A DNA stretch of 64,000 nt, from positions 62,001 to 126,000 of the forward strand of contig JAJCZX010000033.1 of the NCBI GenBank assembly GCA_029262195.1. Reading direction: 5' to 3'. Below the pieces are notes generated by a model. That model saw nothing but the letters and a program-made list of their open reading frames with translations, had not been told where the DNA came from and searched no databases. A program made the translations under genes and the position numbers. Below are positions 1 through 8,664 of the stretch, one piece after another. This DNA is from Gemmatimonadota bacterium. Its GTDB lineage: Bacteria > Gemmatimonadota > Gemmatimonadetes > Gemmatimonadales > GWC2-71-9. Position 1 is the stretch's first letter. Each line of letters opens with the position of its first letter.

Positions 1-657
1 CGCTTTTAGAGCCACCGCAACGGTTTTCGAATGAGATACGAGCGTAACGTCGTTGCCGGGGCGCTTGATGTCTGCCACACCCAGTGGGACCAGGTGCTCT
101 CCTTCGGGTACTTCGCCCTTCATGTTGTAGAGCATTTCGCCTTCGATGAATATGACAGGGTTGTTGTCCCTGATTGAACTCTTGAGAAGGCCTTTTGCGT
201 CGGCTGGAGTCGCGGGCATCACAACTTTCAGTCCCGGAATGTTGGCATACCACGACTCGAAAGCCTGCGAGTGCTGCGCCCCGAGCTGCAATGCTGCTCC
301 ACCGGGCCCGCGGAATACCATAGGTATGGGGATCTGTCCCCCAGACATGTAAAGCATTTTTGCTGCCGAGTTGACTATCTGGTCGATCGCTAAAAGCGCG
401 AAATTGAAAGTCATGAACTCGATCACCGGGCGCGTACCAGTCATTGCCGCGCCTACTCCGAGGCCGGCGAAACCCAGTTCAGTGATAGGAGTGTCGACTA
501 CCCTGTCTTCTCCAAATCGATCGAGAAGGCCTTTGCTCACTTTATAAGCCCCCTGGTAAACGGCGACCTCTTCGCCCATCAGGAAAACGCTTGGGTCGCG
601 TTCCATCTCCTCGGCTAGCGCTTCGTTGAGCGCATCACGATATGTAAGAATTGCCAT
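1..657 (-). CDS. pdhB: Pyruvate dehydrogenase E1 component, beta subunit (3' end cut by window)
   Basis: Translation of the minus strand from the ATG at 657 is open to the window edge (219 codons). It reads as the beta chain of the thiamine-diphosphate-dependent E1 of pyruvate (or another 2-oxo acid) dehydrogenase. The N-terminus has a MGEEV motif, then [19 protein letters not shown] and a FRGPGGAA segment, all typical of transketolase-like E1-beta proteins. E1 decarboxylates pyruvate and passes the acetyl group to lipoyl-E2. The ATG shares one base with the TAA stop of pdhA (TAATG), so the two subunits are translationally coupled, as expected for an alpha2beta2 enzyme. The C-terminal third lies outside the window. 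The substrate could be another 2-oxo acid, but adjacency to lipA and the alpha-chain sequence favour pyruvate. Confidence 0.93.
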   Translation of the reverse strand, partial: MAILTYRDALNEALAEEMERDPSVFLMGEEVAVYQGAYKVSKGLLDRFGEDRVVDTPITELGFAGLGVGAAMTGTRPVIEFMTFNFALLAIDQIVNSAAKMLYMSGGQIPIPMVFRGPGGAALQLGAQHSQAFESWYANIPGLKVVMPATPADAKGLLKSSIRDNNPVIFIEGEMLYNMKGEVPEGEHLVPLGVADIKRPGNDVTLVSHSKTVAVALKA

Positions 658-1652
658 TAGTCTGCGTAAACGTCGGTGAATAAAGCGGAGGCGTCTGGTA
701 TGTCGCTTTCCTCGGCGAATGTCAGCGCATCCGCTACTTCCTCGGCGACGCTTGCTTCGATTTGCTTAATGTCTTCATCTGTCAGGAGTCCAGCATCCTT
801 TAACTGATTTGCGAACGTGATCAGCGGGTCCCGCTCTTTTTGAGACTCTACCTCTTCTTTGGTGCGGTAGTGTCCGTGAATTGGATCTGACATGGAATGC
901 CCCATGAAACGGTAGGTCCGTGCTTCGATTAAAGTGGGAATTCCGTCTTTTCGGGCACGTTCAACCGCCTTTGACATGACCCGGTTCGTATCAAGCACGT
1001 CCATCCCGTCGGCGATTTCAGATTCCATGTCGTAAGAACAACTGCGTTCGTGGATGTTCCACACGGCATGAGAACGTTCCAGAGCGGTGCCCATTCCGTA
1101 CCGGTTGTTTTCACAGATGAAAACGACCGGGAGGTTCCAGAGAGCCGCCATGTTCAGCGCCTCGTGGAAGGCACCATTGTTTACCGCGGCTTCTCCGAAA
1201 TAGGATACGGCAACGTTGTCAGTCTTGTTGTATTTGAAGGAAAACGCGGCGCCGGTTGCCAGAGGAATCTGCCCCGCCACGATACCGTGACCGCCCAGCA
1301 TCCCTTTGGTCGTGTCGAACATGTGCATAGACCCGCCTTTGCCGGCTGAACAGCCGGTAGCTTTGCCGAACAACTCGGCCATCACAGCGCGGGCGCTTAC
1401 TCCGCGCACCAGTGCGTGGCCGTGCTCTCGGTAACTGCACATGATTACGTCGCCTTCCTTAAGCGCCGCGTTGGATCCGACGGCGACCGCTTCCTGCCCA
1501 ACGTAAAGATGGCAAAAACCACCAATGTGTCCGATGGCGTATGCCTCGCCAGCGGCTTCTTCAAAGCGCCTGATCAACGTCATCTGCTTCAACCAGTCGC
1601 GATATTCATCGCCTCTGGCGGAGTCCACCACGTTTTTGTTCGGATTGGTCAT
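657..1652 (-). CDS. pdhA: Pyruvate dehydrogenase E1 component, alpha subunit
   Basis: 331 residues, normal for the alpha chain of heterotetrameric E1. It shows the family blocks in order: [10 protein letters not shown] (about 50-60), SYREHGHAL (about 73-81), GKGGSMHMF (about 104-112), a thiamine-diphosphate segment ending in ENNRYGMGT, and the [12 protein letters not shown] phosphorylation-loop-like region. The usual GDG that starts the TPP motif is replaced by GEA ([10 protein letters not shown]), while the closing NN pair is kept, so the Mg ligand would be Glu rather than Asp. A GAGGAA ribosome-binding site lies just before the ATG. It lies downstream of lipA by 31 bases, and its stop overlaps the pdhB start. 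Together they supply acetyl-CoA from pyruvate in the cytoplasm. I am sure of the family and slightly less sure of pyruvate as the substrate. Confidence 0.93.
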   Translation of the reverse strand: MTNPNKNVVDSARGDEYRDWLKQMTLIRRFEEAAGEAYAIGHIGGFCHLYVGQEAVAVGSNAALKEGDVIMCSYREHGHALVRGVSARAVMAELFGKATGCSAGKGGSMHMFDTTKGMLGGHGIVAGQIPLATGAAFSFKYNKTDNVAVSYFGEAAVNNGAFHEALNMAALWNLPVVFICENNRYGMGTALERSHAVWNIHERSCSYDMESEIADGMDVLDTNRVMSKAVERARKDGIPTLIEARTYRFMGHSMSDPIHGHYRTKEEVESQKERDPLITFANQLKDAGLLTDEDIKQIEASVAEEVADALTFAEESDIPDASALFTDVYAD

Positions 1653-1674
1653 CGATTTCCTCGGGTATTCCCGC

Positions 1675-1709
1675 TTCTGACTTCTAACTTCTGGCTTCTA
1701 ACTTCTTCG
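1675..1709. repeat. Tandem heptamer repeat (GAAGNNA type)
   Basis: On the minus strand this stretch is about five head-to-tail copies of a 7-base unit of the form GAAGTTA, GAAGCCA, GAAGTTA, GAAGTCA, then GAAGCGG. It covers the last codons of lipA and runs past its stop into the spacer before pdhA, so the Lys/Glu/Arg/Ser-rich tail of LipA is partly encoded by the repeat. It may be a slipped-strand or dispersed intergenic repeat. No function is visible. Confidence 0.6.
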
Positions 1710-2616
1710 CTTTCTTGCTCCCCTCAACCTGCTCCCACGCATGGTAGGAGGAGCGCACTAGAGGTCCCGACTCTACGTGGCTGAACCCCATCTCAGTGCC
1801 GATCACCTTAAGTTCCGCAAACTCATCAGGTGTATAGTAGCGGGATACCGGCAGGTGGTCACTGCTCGGCCTCAGGTACTGTCCCAAAGTCAAAATGTCG
1901 ACATTCTGTTCCCTCAGGTCGCGCATTGCTTTGAGGAGTTCGTCCCATTCCTCGCCGAGCCCGCACATGATTCCAGATTTTGTCAGACCGTCGGGTACCA
2001 TCTCCTTCGCCCGGCGCAACACGCGTAGCGCCCTGGGGTATCGCCCGCCTGGTCGAGCCATTCGGTACAACCGTTCTACTGTCTCAAGGTTGTGGTTGAG
2101 AATGTCAGGTTTCTCGTTCTGGATTATCTGAAGCGCTGTATCCGACCCCTTGAAATCCGGGATCAACAGCTCGATGGAAGCCTCGGGCAACCTTTTCCTT
2201 ATTTCACTGACACAACCCGCAAAAGTCTCGGCGCCGCCATTGGGGAGGTCGTCGCGATCGACAGATGTAATCACGACGTGCTGCAAACGCATGGTCGCCA
2301 CAGCCTCGGCAAGGCGGATGTGTTCTTCGGCATCCCAGGGAGCAGGAGTGCCGTGGGAGACAGCGCAGTAAGCGCAGTTTCTGGTGCAGACGTCACCGAG
2401 CACGAGGAAAGTCGCGGCCCTGTTATCCCAGCATTCGCCGATATTAGGGCAATGGGCTTCCTCGCAGACGGTGTGCAAGCCCAGGTCCCTCATGAGGCCT
2501 TTTACGTCAACGTAATTGCTGCCCCCCGGCGCCTGGACTTTGAGCCATTTTGGCTTCCGCTGCGCTGGAAATTCAGCTTTTGGGGAATTTACCCCCTTAA
2601 TTGTCACTAAATCCAT
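1684..2616 (-). CDS. lipA: Lipoyl synthase (radical SAM)
   Basis: 310 residues, full family length. LipA inserts two sulfurs into octanoyl groups on E2 and GcvH proteins. Both iron-sulfur sites are visible: the auxiliary cluster motif CX4CX5C at C51, C56 and C62, and the radical SAM motif CX3CX2C at C77, C81 and C84. The C-terminal RSSY serine ligand motif is at 288-291. The ATG at 2616 gives the usual short N-terminal extension. It sits directly upstream of pdhA/pdhB, whose dehydrogenase complex needs lipoyl-E2. In the same window are gcvH, gcvP and a LipM-like octanoyltransferase, so the lipoylation route is nearly complete here. The C-terminal tail overlaps a heptamer repeat. Confidence 0.97.
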   Translation of the reverse strand: MDLVTIKGVNSPKAEFPAQRKPKWLKVQAPGGSNYVDVKGLMRDLGLHTVCEEAHCPNIGECWDNRAATFLVLGDVCTRNCAYCAVSHGTPAPWDAEEHIRLAEAVATMRLQHVVITSVDRDDLPNGGAETFAGCVSEIRKRLPEASIELLIPDFKGSDTALQIIQNEKPDILNHNLETVERLYRMARPGGRYPRALRVLRRAKEMVPDGLTKSGIMCGLGEEWDELLKAMRDLREQNVDILTLGQYLRPSSDHLPVSRYYTPDEFAELKVIGTEMGFSHVESGPLVRSSYHAWEQVEGSKKAKKLEARS

Positions 2617-2644
2617 GTGGAATAATAGTCGGGCAGGGCAGGCT

Positions 2645-2672
2645 ATACTAGGTGGGTTGAGCTTAGTTTCAA
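2645..2672 (-). promoter_or_regulatory. Candidate sigma-70-like promoter for lipA-pdhA-pdhB
   Basis: On the minus strand TTGAAA (2667-2672) is followed after 16 bases by TAGTAT (2645-2650), about 30 bases before the lipA ATG. The -35 box lies inside the hairpin that follows thiO. This is a pattern match by eye only. Confidence 0.35.
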
Positions 2673-2687
2673 CCGTTTGGTTGAAAC
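2666..2687 (-). terminator. Hairpin after thiO, possible weak terminator
   Basis: A perfect 9-base stem, GTTTCAACC against GGTTGAAAC, with a 4-base loop begins two bases after the thiO stop codon. No clear T-run follows on the minus strand. It could therefore be a weak or factor-dependent terminator, or an RNA-stabilising hairpin between thiO and lipA. Confidence 0.4.
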
Positions 2688-2688
2688 C

Positions 2689-3828
2689 TTAGAAAACTAG
2701 TCTCCCCCGACGGTTTTTCCAGAACCGACCAGGGTCGACGGGATCAAGAACCATTTCCTCGTCGATCTCATCTGTCCCGAAATTCCGACCGATCAGGTGC
2801 CCGGTCAGACCCGCCATGAGGATGCCGTTGCGTCCGTGGCCTGTGGCGTACCAGAGGTTGGTGACATCCGGGTCTCGCCCAATAATTGGACGTCCGTCCG
2901 GGGTCCCGGGTCTCAGTCCGGTCCAGCTCCTGAGGATCTCCGCGTTGCCGAGGTCAGGGAAGACCTCGGCGGCAGCCTTCCGGACATATTCCGTGCCGTT
3001 GTCGGTGATGTCGGTGTTGAACCCGGCATGTTCGACTGTGGCACCGACCATGGCCTCGTTGCCATTGGTAAGTACGTAACCGTGCGCTCCGTATACGATC
3101 GAGCGTGGCCTGTTCGTTTTCACCTGCACCACCGACATCTGTCCTTTTACGGGCTCGACAGATAGAGGTCTCGGAAGGCCGGTTAGTGCGCCTGACCAGG
3201 CACCCGCTGCAATCACCACGTTTCCGGCTGACAGTTCTCCCTGTTTCGTGTCGACGCCAACGATGATCCCTGACCTGGAAATCACACCGGTTGCGATGCA
3301 ATCCTGCCGCACTTCAACTCCGCGATTTCCCGCCGCAATCAAAAGAGCCTCATGGAGTTTTACCTGATTCAGCATCCCGTCATCGGGCGCGAGAACTCCA
3401 CCGAGGATTTTCGGGTTGAGGCCAGGTGCGCACTCCAGCATTTCATCCAGGGAAAGCCAGTCGGCCGGGAGCCCGGATTGTCTCAACCTGGCCACGGCGC
3501 TTTTGAGCCTGGTTGCTTCCGCGTCGGAAAACACTGCCTCGAGAATTCCGCCGGTCCACAATTCCAGGTCGAGACCTGTTTCTTCTTCTAGCTCAGGAAC
3601 AAGAGTTGTGTAGATGTCCCGGGCTCTGACGTGAAGAGCGAGAACTGCGTCGTCCGGAGACGCTTCGGCCAGGGCGCCAAGCATGCCGGCTGCTGCCGGA
3701 GTTGCCGCGCCGTCGGTGATACCAGCATCCAGAAGGAGCACCTGACATTTGCGCTTGGCGAGCGCCAGCGCGCAGGAGGCGCCGACAATCCCGCCTCCGA
3801 TTATTATTACGTCAGGGTTCTTGGACAT
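2689..3828 (-). CDS. thiO: FAD-dependent glycine oxidase-type amino acid oxidase (ThiO-like)
   Basis: 379 residues, matching the D-amino-acid oxidase/glycine oxidase family. The N-terminal dinucleotide-binding motif GGGIVGAS (about 11-18) binds FAD. The C-terminal half carries SWTGLRPGTPDGRP (about 316-330) and a following ATGHGRNGILMAGLTG segment, both characteristic of ThiO/DAO proteins. ThiO oxidises glycine to iminoacetate for the thiazole of thiamine. Thiamine diphosphate is the cofactor of the nearby E1, which fits the location, but no other thi gene is in view. The start has an AGGAAT ribosome-binding site. The divergent neighbour on the plus strand begins 68 bases away. A related deaminating oxidase with another amine substrate is the main alternative. 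Confidence 0.8.
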   Translation of the reverse strand: MSKNPDVIIIGGGIVGASCALALAKRKCQVLLLDAGITDGAATPAAAGMLGALAEASPDDAVLALHVRARDIYTTLVPELEEETGLDLELWTGGILEAVFSDAEATRLKSAVARLRQSGLPADWLSLDEMLECAPGLNPKILGGVLAPDDGMLNQVKLHEALLIAAGNRGVEVRQDCIATGVISRSGIIVGVDTKQGELSAGNVVIAAGAWSGALTGLPRPLSVEPVKGQMSVVQVKTNRPRSIVYGAHGYVLTNGNEAMVGATVEHAGFNTDITDNGTEYVRKAAAEVFPDLGNAEILRSWTGLRPGTPDGRPIIGRDPDVTNLWYATGHGRNGILMAGLTGHLIGRNFGTDEIDEEMVLDPVDPGRFWKNRRGRLVF

Positions 3829-3896
3829 TATTCCTGAAACCTACAATTGGGTGAATCCGTAATGACGGGCAAACAAATGCACTCTGGAGGCACTTG

Positions 3897-4154
3897 ATGT
3901 TTCGAAAACTATTGGGGTACACGGCGTTTGCGATAGGGGGTGTGGCAGCCTTCAAGCTAACCGCGTTTATCTTTGGCCTGGTGTTGTCGATCGTATTCAA
4001 GATCGGAATGTTGGCCCTGATCGCCTTTGCGATCTATACCGCCGTCGGTTTTTTCTACCCGGGAATCTTCGGAGACTTGAACGACGATAACGTAGCGGAC
4101 GAAGAGATTGAGGTCGCTGAGGAAGAGGTTGAAGACACCGACAAACCTGAATAG
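3897..4154 (+). CDS. Small membrane protein with acidic tail
   Basis: 85 residues of unknown function. GGAGG sits 7 bases before the ATG at 3897, which favours it over the TTG just upstream. Two hydrophobic segments (about 6-30 and 36-54) suggest two membrane spans separated by a short basic turn. The last 25 residues are strongly acidic (DLNDDN, then a Glu/Asp-rich stretch ending DTDKPE). Its stop lies 12 bases from the stop of the convergent DUF3108 gene. No homologous family is recognised. Confidence 0.75.
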   Translation: MFRKLLGYTAFAIGGVAAFKLTAFIFGLVLSIVFKIGMLALIAFAIYTAVGFFYPGIFGDLNDDNVADEEIEVAEEEVEDTDKPE

Positions 4155-4166
4155 GGGTCGGTGGCT

Positions 4167-4937
4167 TTAATCGGATAAAGACGGATCGGGTATTCCGTCG
4201 AAACTTTCCAGTCGCAGTGTCAGCGTGGCGAATGAAAATTTGGATTTCATCTGGACGACGATCTTCCGGTCGTCGTCCGTTAGCCACAGGCGCGAATCCG
4301 CAGCTTCGCGGAAAATCCCGTTCCCTTTGATGATCAACCTGACCTCAATGGTCGCGAACTCACCGGCGGGAACGCCAATAGTGTCACGCCCGATTACCTC
4401 CAGAACAACCGGATTTCGATCGGGTTTGAAATAATTGTGGAACTCGTACCTCTCGCCCGGGACCAGATCTACCGTTCTTACGAAATAGAAAAAGGCTGCG
4501 TCGTCAAGCGGGTGCTCCACCGTCGTCATTGACGTGTCGATACCTGACTGCGTGTAGAACCCGGAGTCGGGGTAGATCTGGTAGCTGTTGATCCTCTCCC
4601 GATCTCTTTCTTTGTGGTCCTGTACAAAGCGGCGGCTCGAAAAATCATCCAGTCCGGTCCACGAGTCCATCTGGTCGCGAAGGCGGAATGCGAGCGCTCC
4701 CCCCTCAAGCCGAAATCGGAAATGCATTGCGGAGTCACCGCGGATATTCTCTACTCCAACGACTTCCATAGACGCTCTGCCCAGGCGCAGGCCGAGTCCC
4801 CTGGCATCGTAACGAAGGACCTCGCCAACCTGGATACTGCTCCAATCAGGACGCGGCGTACTATCGGACGCTGAGTCCATCTGAGCCAATCCCGGGGTCG
4901 CCAGGGCTAGCAGCGGAACCATGGCTGCAAATTTCAT
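4167..4937 (-). CDS. Exported DUF3108-family protein
   Basis: 256 residues with a cleavable signal peptide (MKF, hydrophobic core, then LAQ at about 17-19). The mature part matches the DUF3108 pattern. It begins with VGEVLRYDARGLGLRLGRASMEV, has the SYQIYPDSGFY region, and then LDDAAFFYFVRTVDLVPGE and IGVPAGEFATIEVRL. DUF3108 proteins are periplasmic beta-rich proteins often found beside envelope or polysaccharide genes, and their biochemical role is not settled. The ATG overlaps the stop of the upstream glycosyltransferase gene by four bases, placing it at the end of a kinase-glycosyltransferase operon. Confidence 0.85.
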   Translation of the reverse strand: MKFAAMVPLLALATPGLAQMDSASDSTPRPDWSSIQVGEVLRYDARGLGLRLGRASMEVVGVENIRGDSAMHFRFRLEGGALAFRLRDQMDSWTGLDDFSSRRFVQDHKERDRERINSYQIYPDSGFYTQSGIDTSMTTVEHPLDDAAFFYFVRTVDLVPGERYEFHNYFKPDRNPVVLEVIGRDTIGVPAGEFATIEVRLIIKGNGIFREAADSRLWLTDDDRKIVVQMKSKFSFATLTLRLESFDGIPDPSLSD

Positions 4938-5683
4938 GACCGGACATTCGCTGGTTCAGATGGCGCGGGGATTTTCACCCGGCGTCCTGCGCCAAACAAG
5001 TTGAGAGCGTTGATTATGGGGCCATGCTCGCTCACCGTTGAGGTGCCGGGCCCTTTTTTGACAGGCTCGCTGGCAATTTGTCGGGCTCCTGAGGAAGCCC
5101 GTGCCAGGAATTCAGGGAACGTGCTCGCCCCTTCGTTCATTAGTACTGCCTGGTCTCCATCCCCAATGAAGCTCTGGATCGTAATCATCCTGAACGCTGC
5201 GCAGCCTGAGGTGATATCTCTCAGCCCGGGGATCTTAATTCCTGGGCTGAGCAACCAGGGCGCAAATCTCCGCACCATTCGATCACCAAACCGATCATCC
5301 TCTGATTCCAGTTCTCCAACAATTACGTCGGCGCCGGACTCGAATTTTTTCACGAGGTCAGGGATTACTGTAGGAGATACAGAAAAATCCGCAGGAATAG
5401 TGATGACGCAGTCCCTTTTGTGCCGGTCGCTTCTACTCAAGGCTTCCTTCATCAGGATCTCCAGGCTGGCTGCCAGGCCAACTCGGACACTCTGTTTTAT
5501 AACGGTAAGCGGTAAGCTCTTTTCGTAAGGCTTCAGAGTTGTGCCCGTGTCGTCGGTCGAACCATCGTCAACAACGAGGAGTTGGTATTGTCGAGGAAAG
5601 TCATTGAAGACATTACGGATCTTCCACAACAAGAGTCCGACCGTTGGGTTGTTGTTATAAGACGAAATGCAGACATAAATCAT
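4934..5683 (-). CDS. Family 2-type glycosyltransferase
   Basis: 249 residues with a GT-A fold start (YVCISSYNNNPTVG) and the nucleotide-binding VVDDGSTDDTG block at about 38-48. The region that normally holds the metal-binding DXD (as in DADL) reads IPADFS, so only one aspartate remains. Later blocks (SGCAAFRM, then NEGASTFPEFLARA) fit dolichyl-phosphate-mannose synthase-like enzymes. No membrane segment is evident, so it would be cytoplasmic or peripheral. It follows a GT4 enzyme by 16 bases and overlaps the DUF3108 gene by 4 bases. It probably adds a sugar to a lipid-linked or envelope glycan, with donor and acceptor unknown. Confidence 0.82.
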   Translation of the reverse strand: MIYVCISSYNNNPTVGLLLWKIRNVFNDFPRQYQLLVVDDGSTDDTGTTLKPYEKSLPLTVIKQSVRVGLAASLEILMKEALSRSDRHKRDCVITIPADFSVSPTVIPDLVKKFESGADVIVGELESEDDRFGDRMVRRFAPWLLSPGIKIPGLRDITSGCAAFRMITIQSFIGDGDQAVLMNEGASTFPEFLARASSGARQIASEPVKKGPGTSTVSEHGPIINALNLFGAGRRVKIPAPSEPANVRS

Positions 5684-5699
5684 TTGAAATCAATCATCC

Positions 5700-6764
5700 T
5701 TACGCGTAACACTTTCCGTAACAATCGATCACCCCGTCAATCATTGCACTTGCCCCGAACCTCCCTGCAAGAAGGGGGCCCTTTATTAGTACGTCGTCAC
5801 GCAACGTTTGGTTCTCCAGACAAGCCAGGACCTGTTTTCCCAGCTCCCCGGGATTATCTGGATTCACGAGCCGTCCTACTGTTTCGTCCACAATTTCGGG
5901 GATTCCGCCTACCCGGGAAGCGATCACCGGGACTCCATGGCTGAGAGCCTCCAGGATGGCTGTGCCCAGTGCCTCCGAGCGGGCCGGGTGAACCATTAAG
6001 TCGGCATTAACCAGAAACGGAGCTACGTCCTTTTGCCAACCAACAAACTTAACCGGTAACCGGTGTTTTCGTTGCAATTCGGCCAAATTGTCCCGTTCAG
6101 CCCCATCTCCGACTACTGTCCATTTTACGGATTTGTTGGTGTCCTGAATCTGGACAGCCGCCTCTAAAAGGACGTCCAGGCCTTTTTCTTCTTCCAGTGC
6201 GGCGATTGTGACTATCTGGTAATCCCCGGGATGGGACCTGGGGGACCGCTTTTTCGTGTTTCCCCCGGTCGTCGCCAACTCTATTCCGCTGTGTACGATG
6301 TCGATCGCATCTTTTGGTATTCCGGCTGAAACCAGTGCGGAAAAAACGGCATTTGAAATGGCTATGAACCGTGTGTTACCTCCGTATTTGCGGCCACCAC
6401 TCGGGACGTTTGTGGTGCGTCGGGTTACTACGAGTTGCGCTGGCACTCCCATGACCCCGGTAACGATCCTCCCCATCGAGTGGGCCCTCGAGTCGTGGCA
6501 GTGGATGACGTCGGCTCCAAACTCCGTGGCTAGTTTTCCGAGCCGGTAAGAGGTTGCGATGTCCAGGTCGTGAGCGCCGCGCAACGGGGTGACTCCGATT
6601 CCGCAGTCGGAGACCCTGGAGGCCAGGGGCGATTCAGCGGGCGCGACCAGATGAGGAACATGGCCCCGTTTTTTGAGGCCGCGTGCTAACAGGTAGACCT
6701 GTTGTTGGCCGCCCCTCCATTGTCGTCCCGAATCGACCAGCAGGACCTTTAGCCCGCGGTTCAC
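5700..6764 (-). CDS. Family 4-type glycosyltransferase
   Basis: 354 residues with the two Rossmann domains of GT-B enzymes. The N-terminal domain opens with KVLLVDSGRQWRGGQQQVY, has a CHDSRAH acceptor-loop region near 95, then RFIAISNAV. The C-terminal domain has the donor-binding EX7E motif (SEALGTAILEA) followed by GVPVIASRVGGIPEIV. Such retaining enzymes add sugars to lipopolysaccharide, capsule or glycolipid. The gene starts with GTG, which overlaps the TGA of the upstream histidine kinase by four bases (GTGA), indicating translational coupling of a sensor and a glycan enzyme. The specific substrate is not predictable. Confidence 0.9.
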   Translation of the reverse strand: MNRGLKVLLVDSGRQWRGGQQQVYLLARGLKKRGHVPHLVAPAESPLASRVSDCGIGVTPLRGAHDLDIATSYRLGKLATEFGADVIHCHDSRAHSMGRIVTGVMGVPAQLVVTRRTTNVPSGGRKYGGNTRFIAISNAVFSALVSAGIPKDAIDIVHSGIELATTGGNTKKRSPRSHPGDYQIVTIAALEEEKGLDVLLEAAVQIQDTNKSVKWTVVGDGAERDNLAELQRKHRLPVKFVGWQKDVAPFLVNADLMVHPARSEALGTAILEALSHGVPVIASRVGGIPEIVDETVGRLVNPDNPGELGKQVLACLENQTLRDDVLIKGPLLAGRFGASAMIDGVIDCYGKCYA

Positions 6765-8656
6765 CCGCCCGCTTGGTTGAGAGCTATCTGGGTCAAAGAA
6801 AACTGTAGTTGAGTAAGGTTGAACGGCTTCGGCAACCTGGGTTGTCTGCTGTTTTCGAGGAACGTCTTCGTTTCGCCTGTTGCGGCTTCGGCGGTCATGA
6901 AAATGATTCTCGCGGCCAGCTGTGGGTGGTGTTCTTCAAGGTGTCGAGTGAGTTCGCAGCCTGACATGTTGGGCATGCGGAGGTCGCTGAGGATGATATC
7001 CGGTGTGGAGTTATCCAGCGTGGCCAGCGCTTCCCTACCGTCAGCTGCCAGAGTGATTTCATGGCCCCAGGCTTCAAGAGTCGTTTTGAGAAAGTGTAAG
7101 ATGTGGGGCTCGTCATCAACAACGAGGATACGTTGGTTCGGGATTTCAGGAATTTCCCTGGCGGCAGGATGTATCGAATGGGCCGCTCCCGGAAGTGTGA
7201 CAATAAAGGTTGCGCCTCCTTCAGGATTGGATTCGAGAGTGATGGAACCTCCATGTTCAGACAGGATCCCATGGCAAATCGAAAGGCCAAGTCCGGTGCC
7301 TTCCTGCTCGGCCTTGGTCGTGAAAAACGGTTCGAAAACGCGGTCGGTGTGGGAGTCGTCGATGCCCGGGCCGTTGTCGCTAACGACGATCGCCACATCC
7401 CGCCCAGCGCTCTTCGCGGTGATGGAAATCTGATAGCCGATGCCTGAAGATCCAATTGCCTGAGAGGCGTTGTTGATGAGGTTAACAAAGACCTGTTGGA
7501 TCTGGGAAAAATTTATCAGCACAGGAGGCAATCCGTCTTCTACTTCGAGTCTCGCATCGACGCCGTCTGATATGAGTTGGTTCTTCATCAGGAGAAGGGT
7601 CGATTCCATTACTTCGCGTATCGTTTGAGGTTTTCGCGAACTGTCCTGCTTCCGCGCGAAGGATAGGAGTTGCTTAACAATGTTGGCCGCGCGCTCAGAC
7701 TCCTGTCGTATCGTCGAAAGCGGCGTCGACAGGTGTTCTGGAATCTCGACGCCCCCGGCTGTCAGGTAGTCGGCGAAACCCACGACGGAGGTGAGCGGAT
7801 TGTTCAGGTCATGCGCAACGCCCGATATCAATTGACCGAGAGCGGTCATCTTGGCGCTCTGGGCAAGTTGAGCCTGAAGCTCCTCCTTTACAGTCACGTC
7901 TTCGAAGATCAGCAAAGCTACATTGGTACCCGGCCGTTTGATGGGTAGTGCGGTTACATCATAGAGGCGGTCGTCAGCGCGCAACCGCTCTTTCACCGAA
8001 AGAGCCAGTACCCGACCGATCGATTCAACCCATTCGCCCGGAACCAAACGAGTCCAGGGGGTGTCGGGAAAGTCAGTCACGGGCCGCGCAACCAGTTCGC
8101 TGAAAGCCAGATTCGCTCTGCGGACCTGTCCGTTTGGACCTATGATGCAAAACGCCTGTGGAATAGCGTCGACGGCGTACTCCCAGTCGCGTTTGCCCAC
8201 CGAGAGGCTGTCGTAGAGCCGGGCCCCCTGCAGGCCTAGTCCGAGCAGCACAGCGACACTTTTCAGTGCGGCGAGATCACCCTGTAAATAGTGTTGGCCG
8301 GGGGGTGCGAAAACGCAAATAGCTCCGTACCGCAAACCCGCCGCGAGTACCTGCGTACCCATCCATCCCTCGGGCCTCTCTCCAATCGTGGAGTTCTCTC
8401 TCAGCACTTTTGTAAGGCGTGGGTCGTCGGTTGACGGGGAGTCTATTCCGGTTGAAAATGCCACGGAAGATTGTGTCGCTCCCGCCGCGTTGGTCACGAT
8501 CATTATTCCTGAGGGACCGAACATTTCTTCGAGTCCCTTCCCAACATGTTCAACTATCGTCGCCGGGATATGAGTCGTGGCCAGCGCGCTACCAAGGCGA
8601 GATATGATCGCGAGGTATTGGGATTCCTCCTGGTTTCCTGTGCCTCGCGTATTCAT
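6761..8656 (-). CDS. Hybrid sensor histidine kinase with GAF, PAS and receiver domains
   Basis: About 631 residues from the ATG at 8656. A longer reading from 8713 would overlap the upstream lipoprotein gene and looks spurious. The order is a GAF-like sensor (about 10-160), a PAS domain (about 170-270), a HisKA dimerisation domain with AHDLNNPL (His about 282), and a HATPase domain with NLINNASQAI, SDNGPGI and GTGLGLSICHGI. A C-terminal receiver follows, with VVDDEP and the phospho-acceptor in LSDLRMPN (Asp about 557). There is no membrane segment, so it senses a cytoplasmic signal. No DNA-binding output domain is fused. It is sandwiched between a lipoprotein and a glycosyltransferase in a tightly overlapped operon, which suggests control of envelope glycan synthesis. 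Confidence 0.93.
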   Translation of the reverse strand: MNTRGTGNQEESQYLAIISRLGSALATTHIPATIVEHVGKGLEEMFGPSGIMIVTNAAGATQSSVAFSTGIDSPSTDDPRLTKVLRENSTIGERPEGWMGTQVLAAGLRYGAICVFAPPGQHYLQGDLAALKSVAVLLGLGLQGARLYDSLSVGKRDWEYAVDAIPQAFCIIGPNGQVRRANLAFSELVARPVTDFPDTPWTRLVPGEWVESIGRVLALSVKERLRADDRLYDVTALPIKRPGTNVALLIFEDVTVKEELQAQLAQSAKMTALGQLISGVAHDLNNPLTSVVGFADYLTAGGVEIPEHLSTPLSTIRQESERAANIVKQLLSFARKQDSSRKPQTIREVMESTLLLMKNQLISDGVDARLEVEDGLPPVLINFSQIQQVFVNLINNASQAIGSSGIGYQISITAKSAGRDVAIVVSDNGPGIDDSHTDRVFEPFFTTKAEQEGTGLGLSICHGILSEHGGSITLESNPEGGATFIVTLPGAAHSIHPAAREIPEIPNQRILVVDDEPHILHFLKTTLEAWGHEITLAADGREALATLDNSTPDIILSDLRMPNMSGCELTRHLEEHHPQLAARIIFMTAEAATGETKTFLENSRQPRLPKPFNLTQLQFSLTQIALNQAGG

Positions 8657-8664
8657 TCGAAAAA

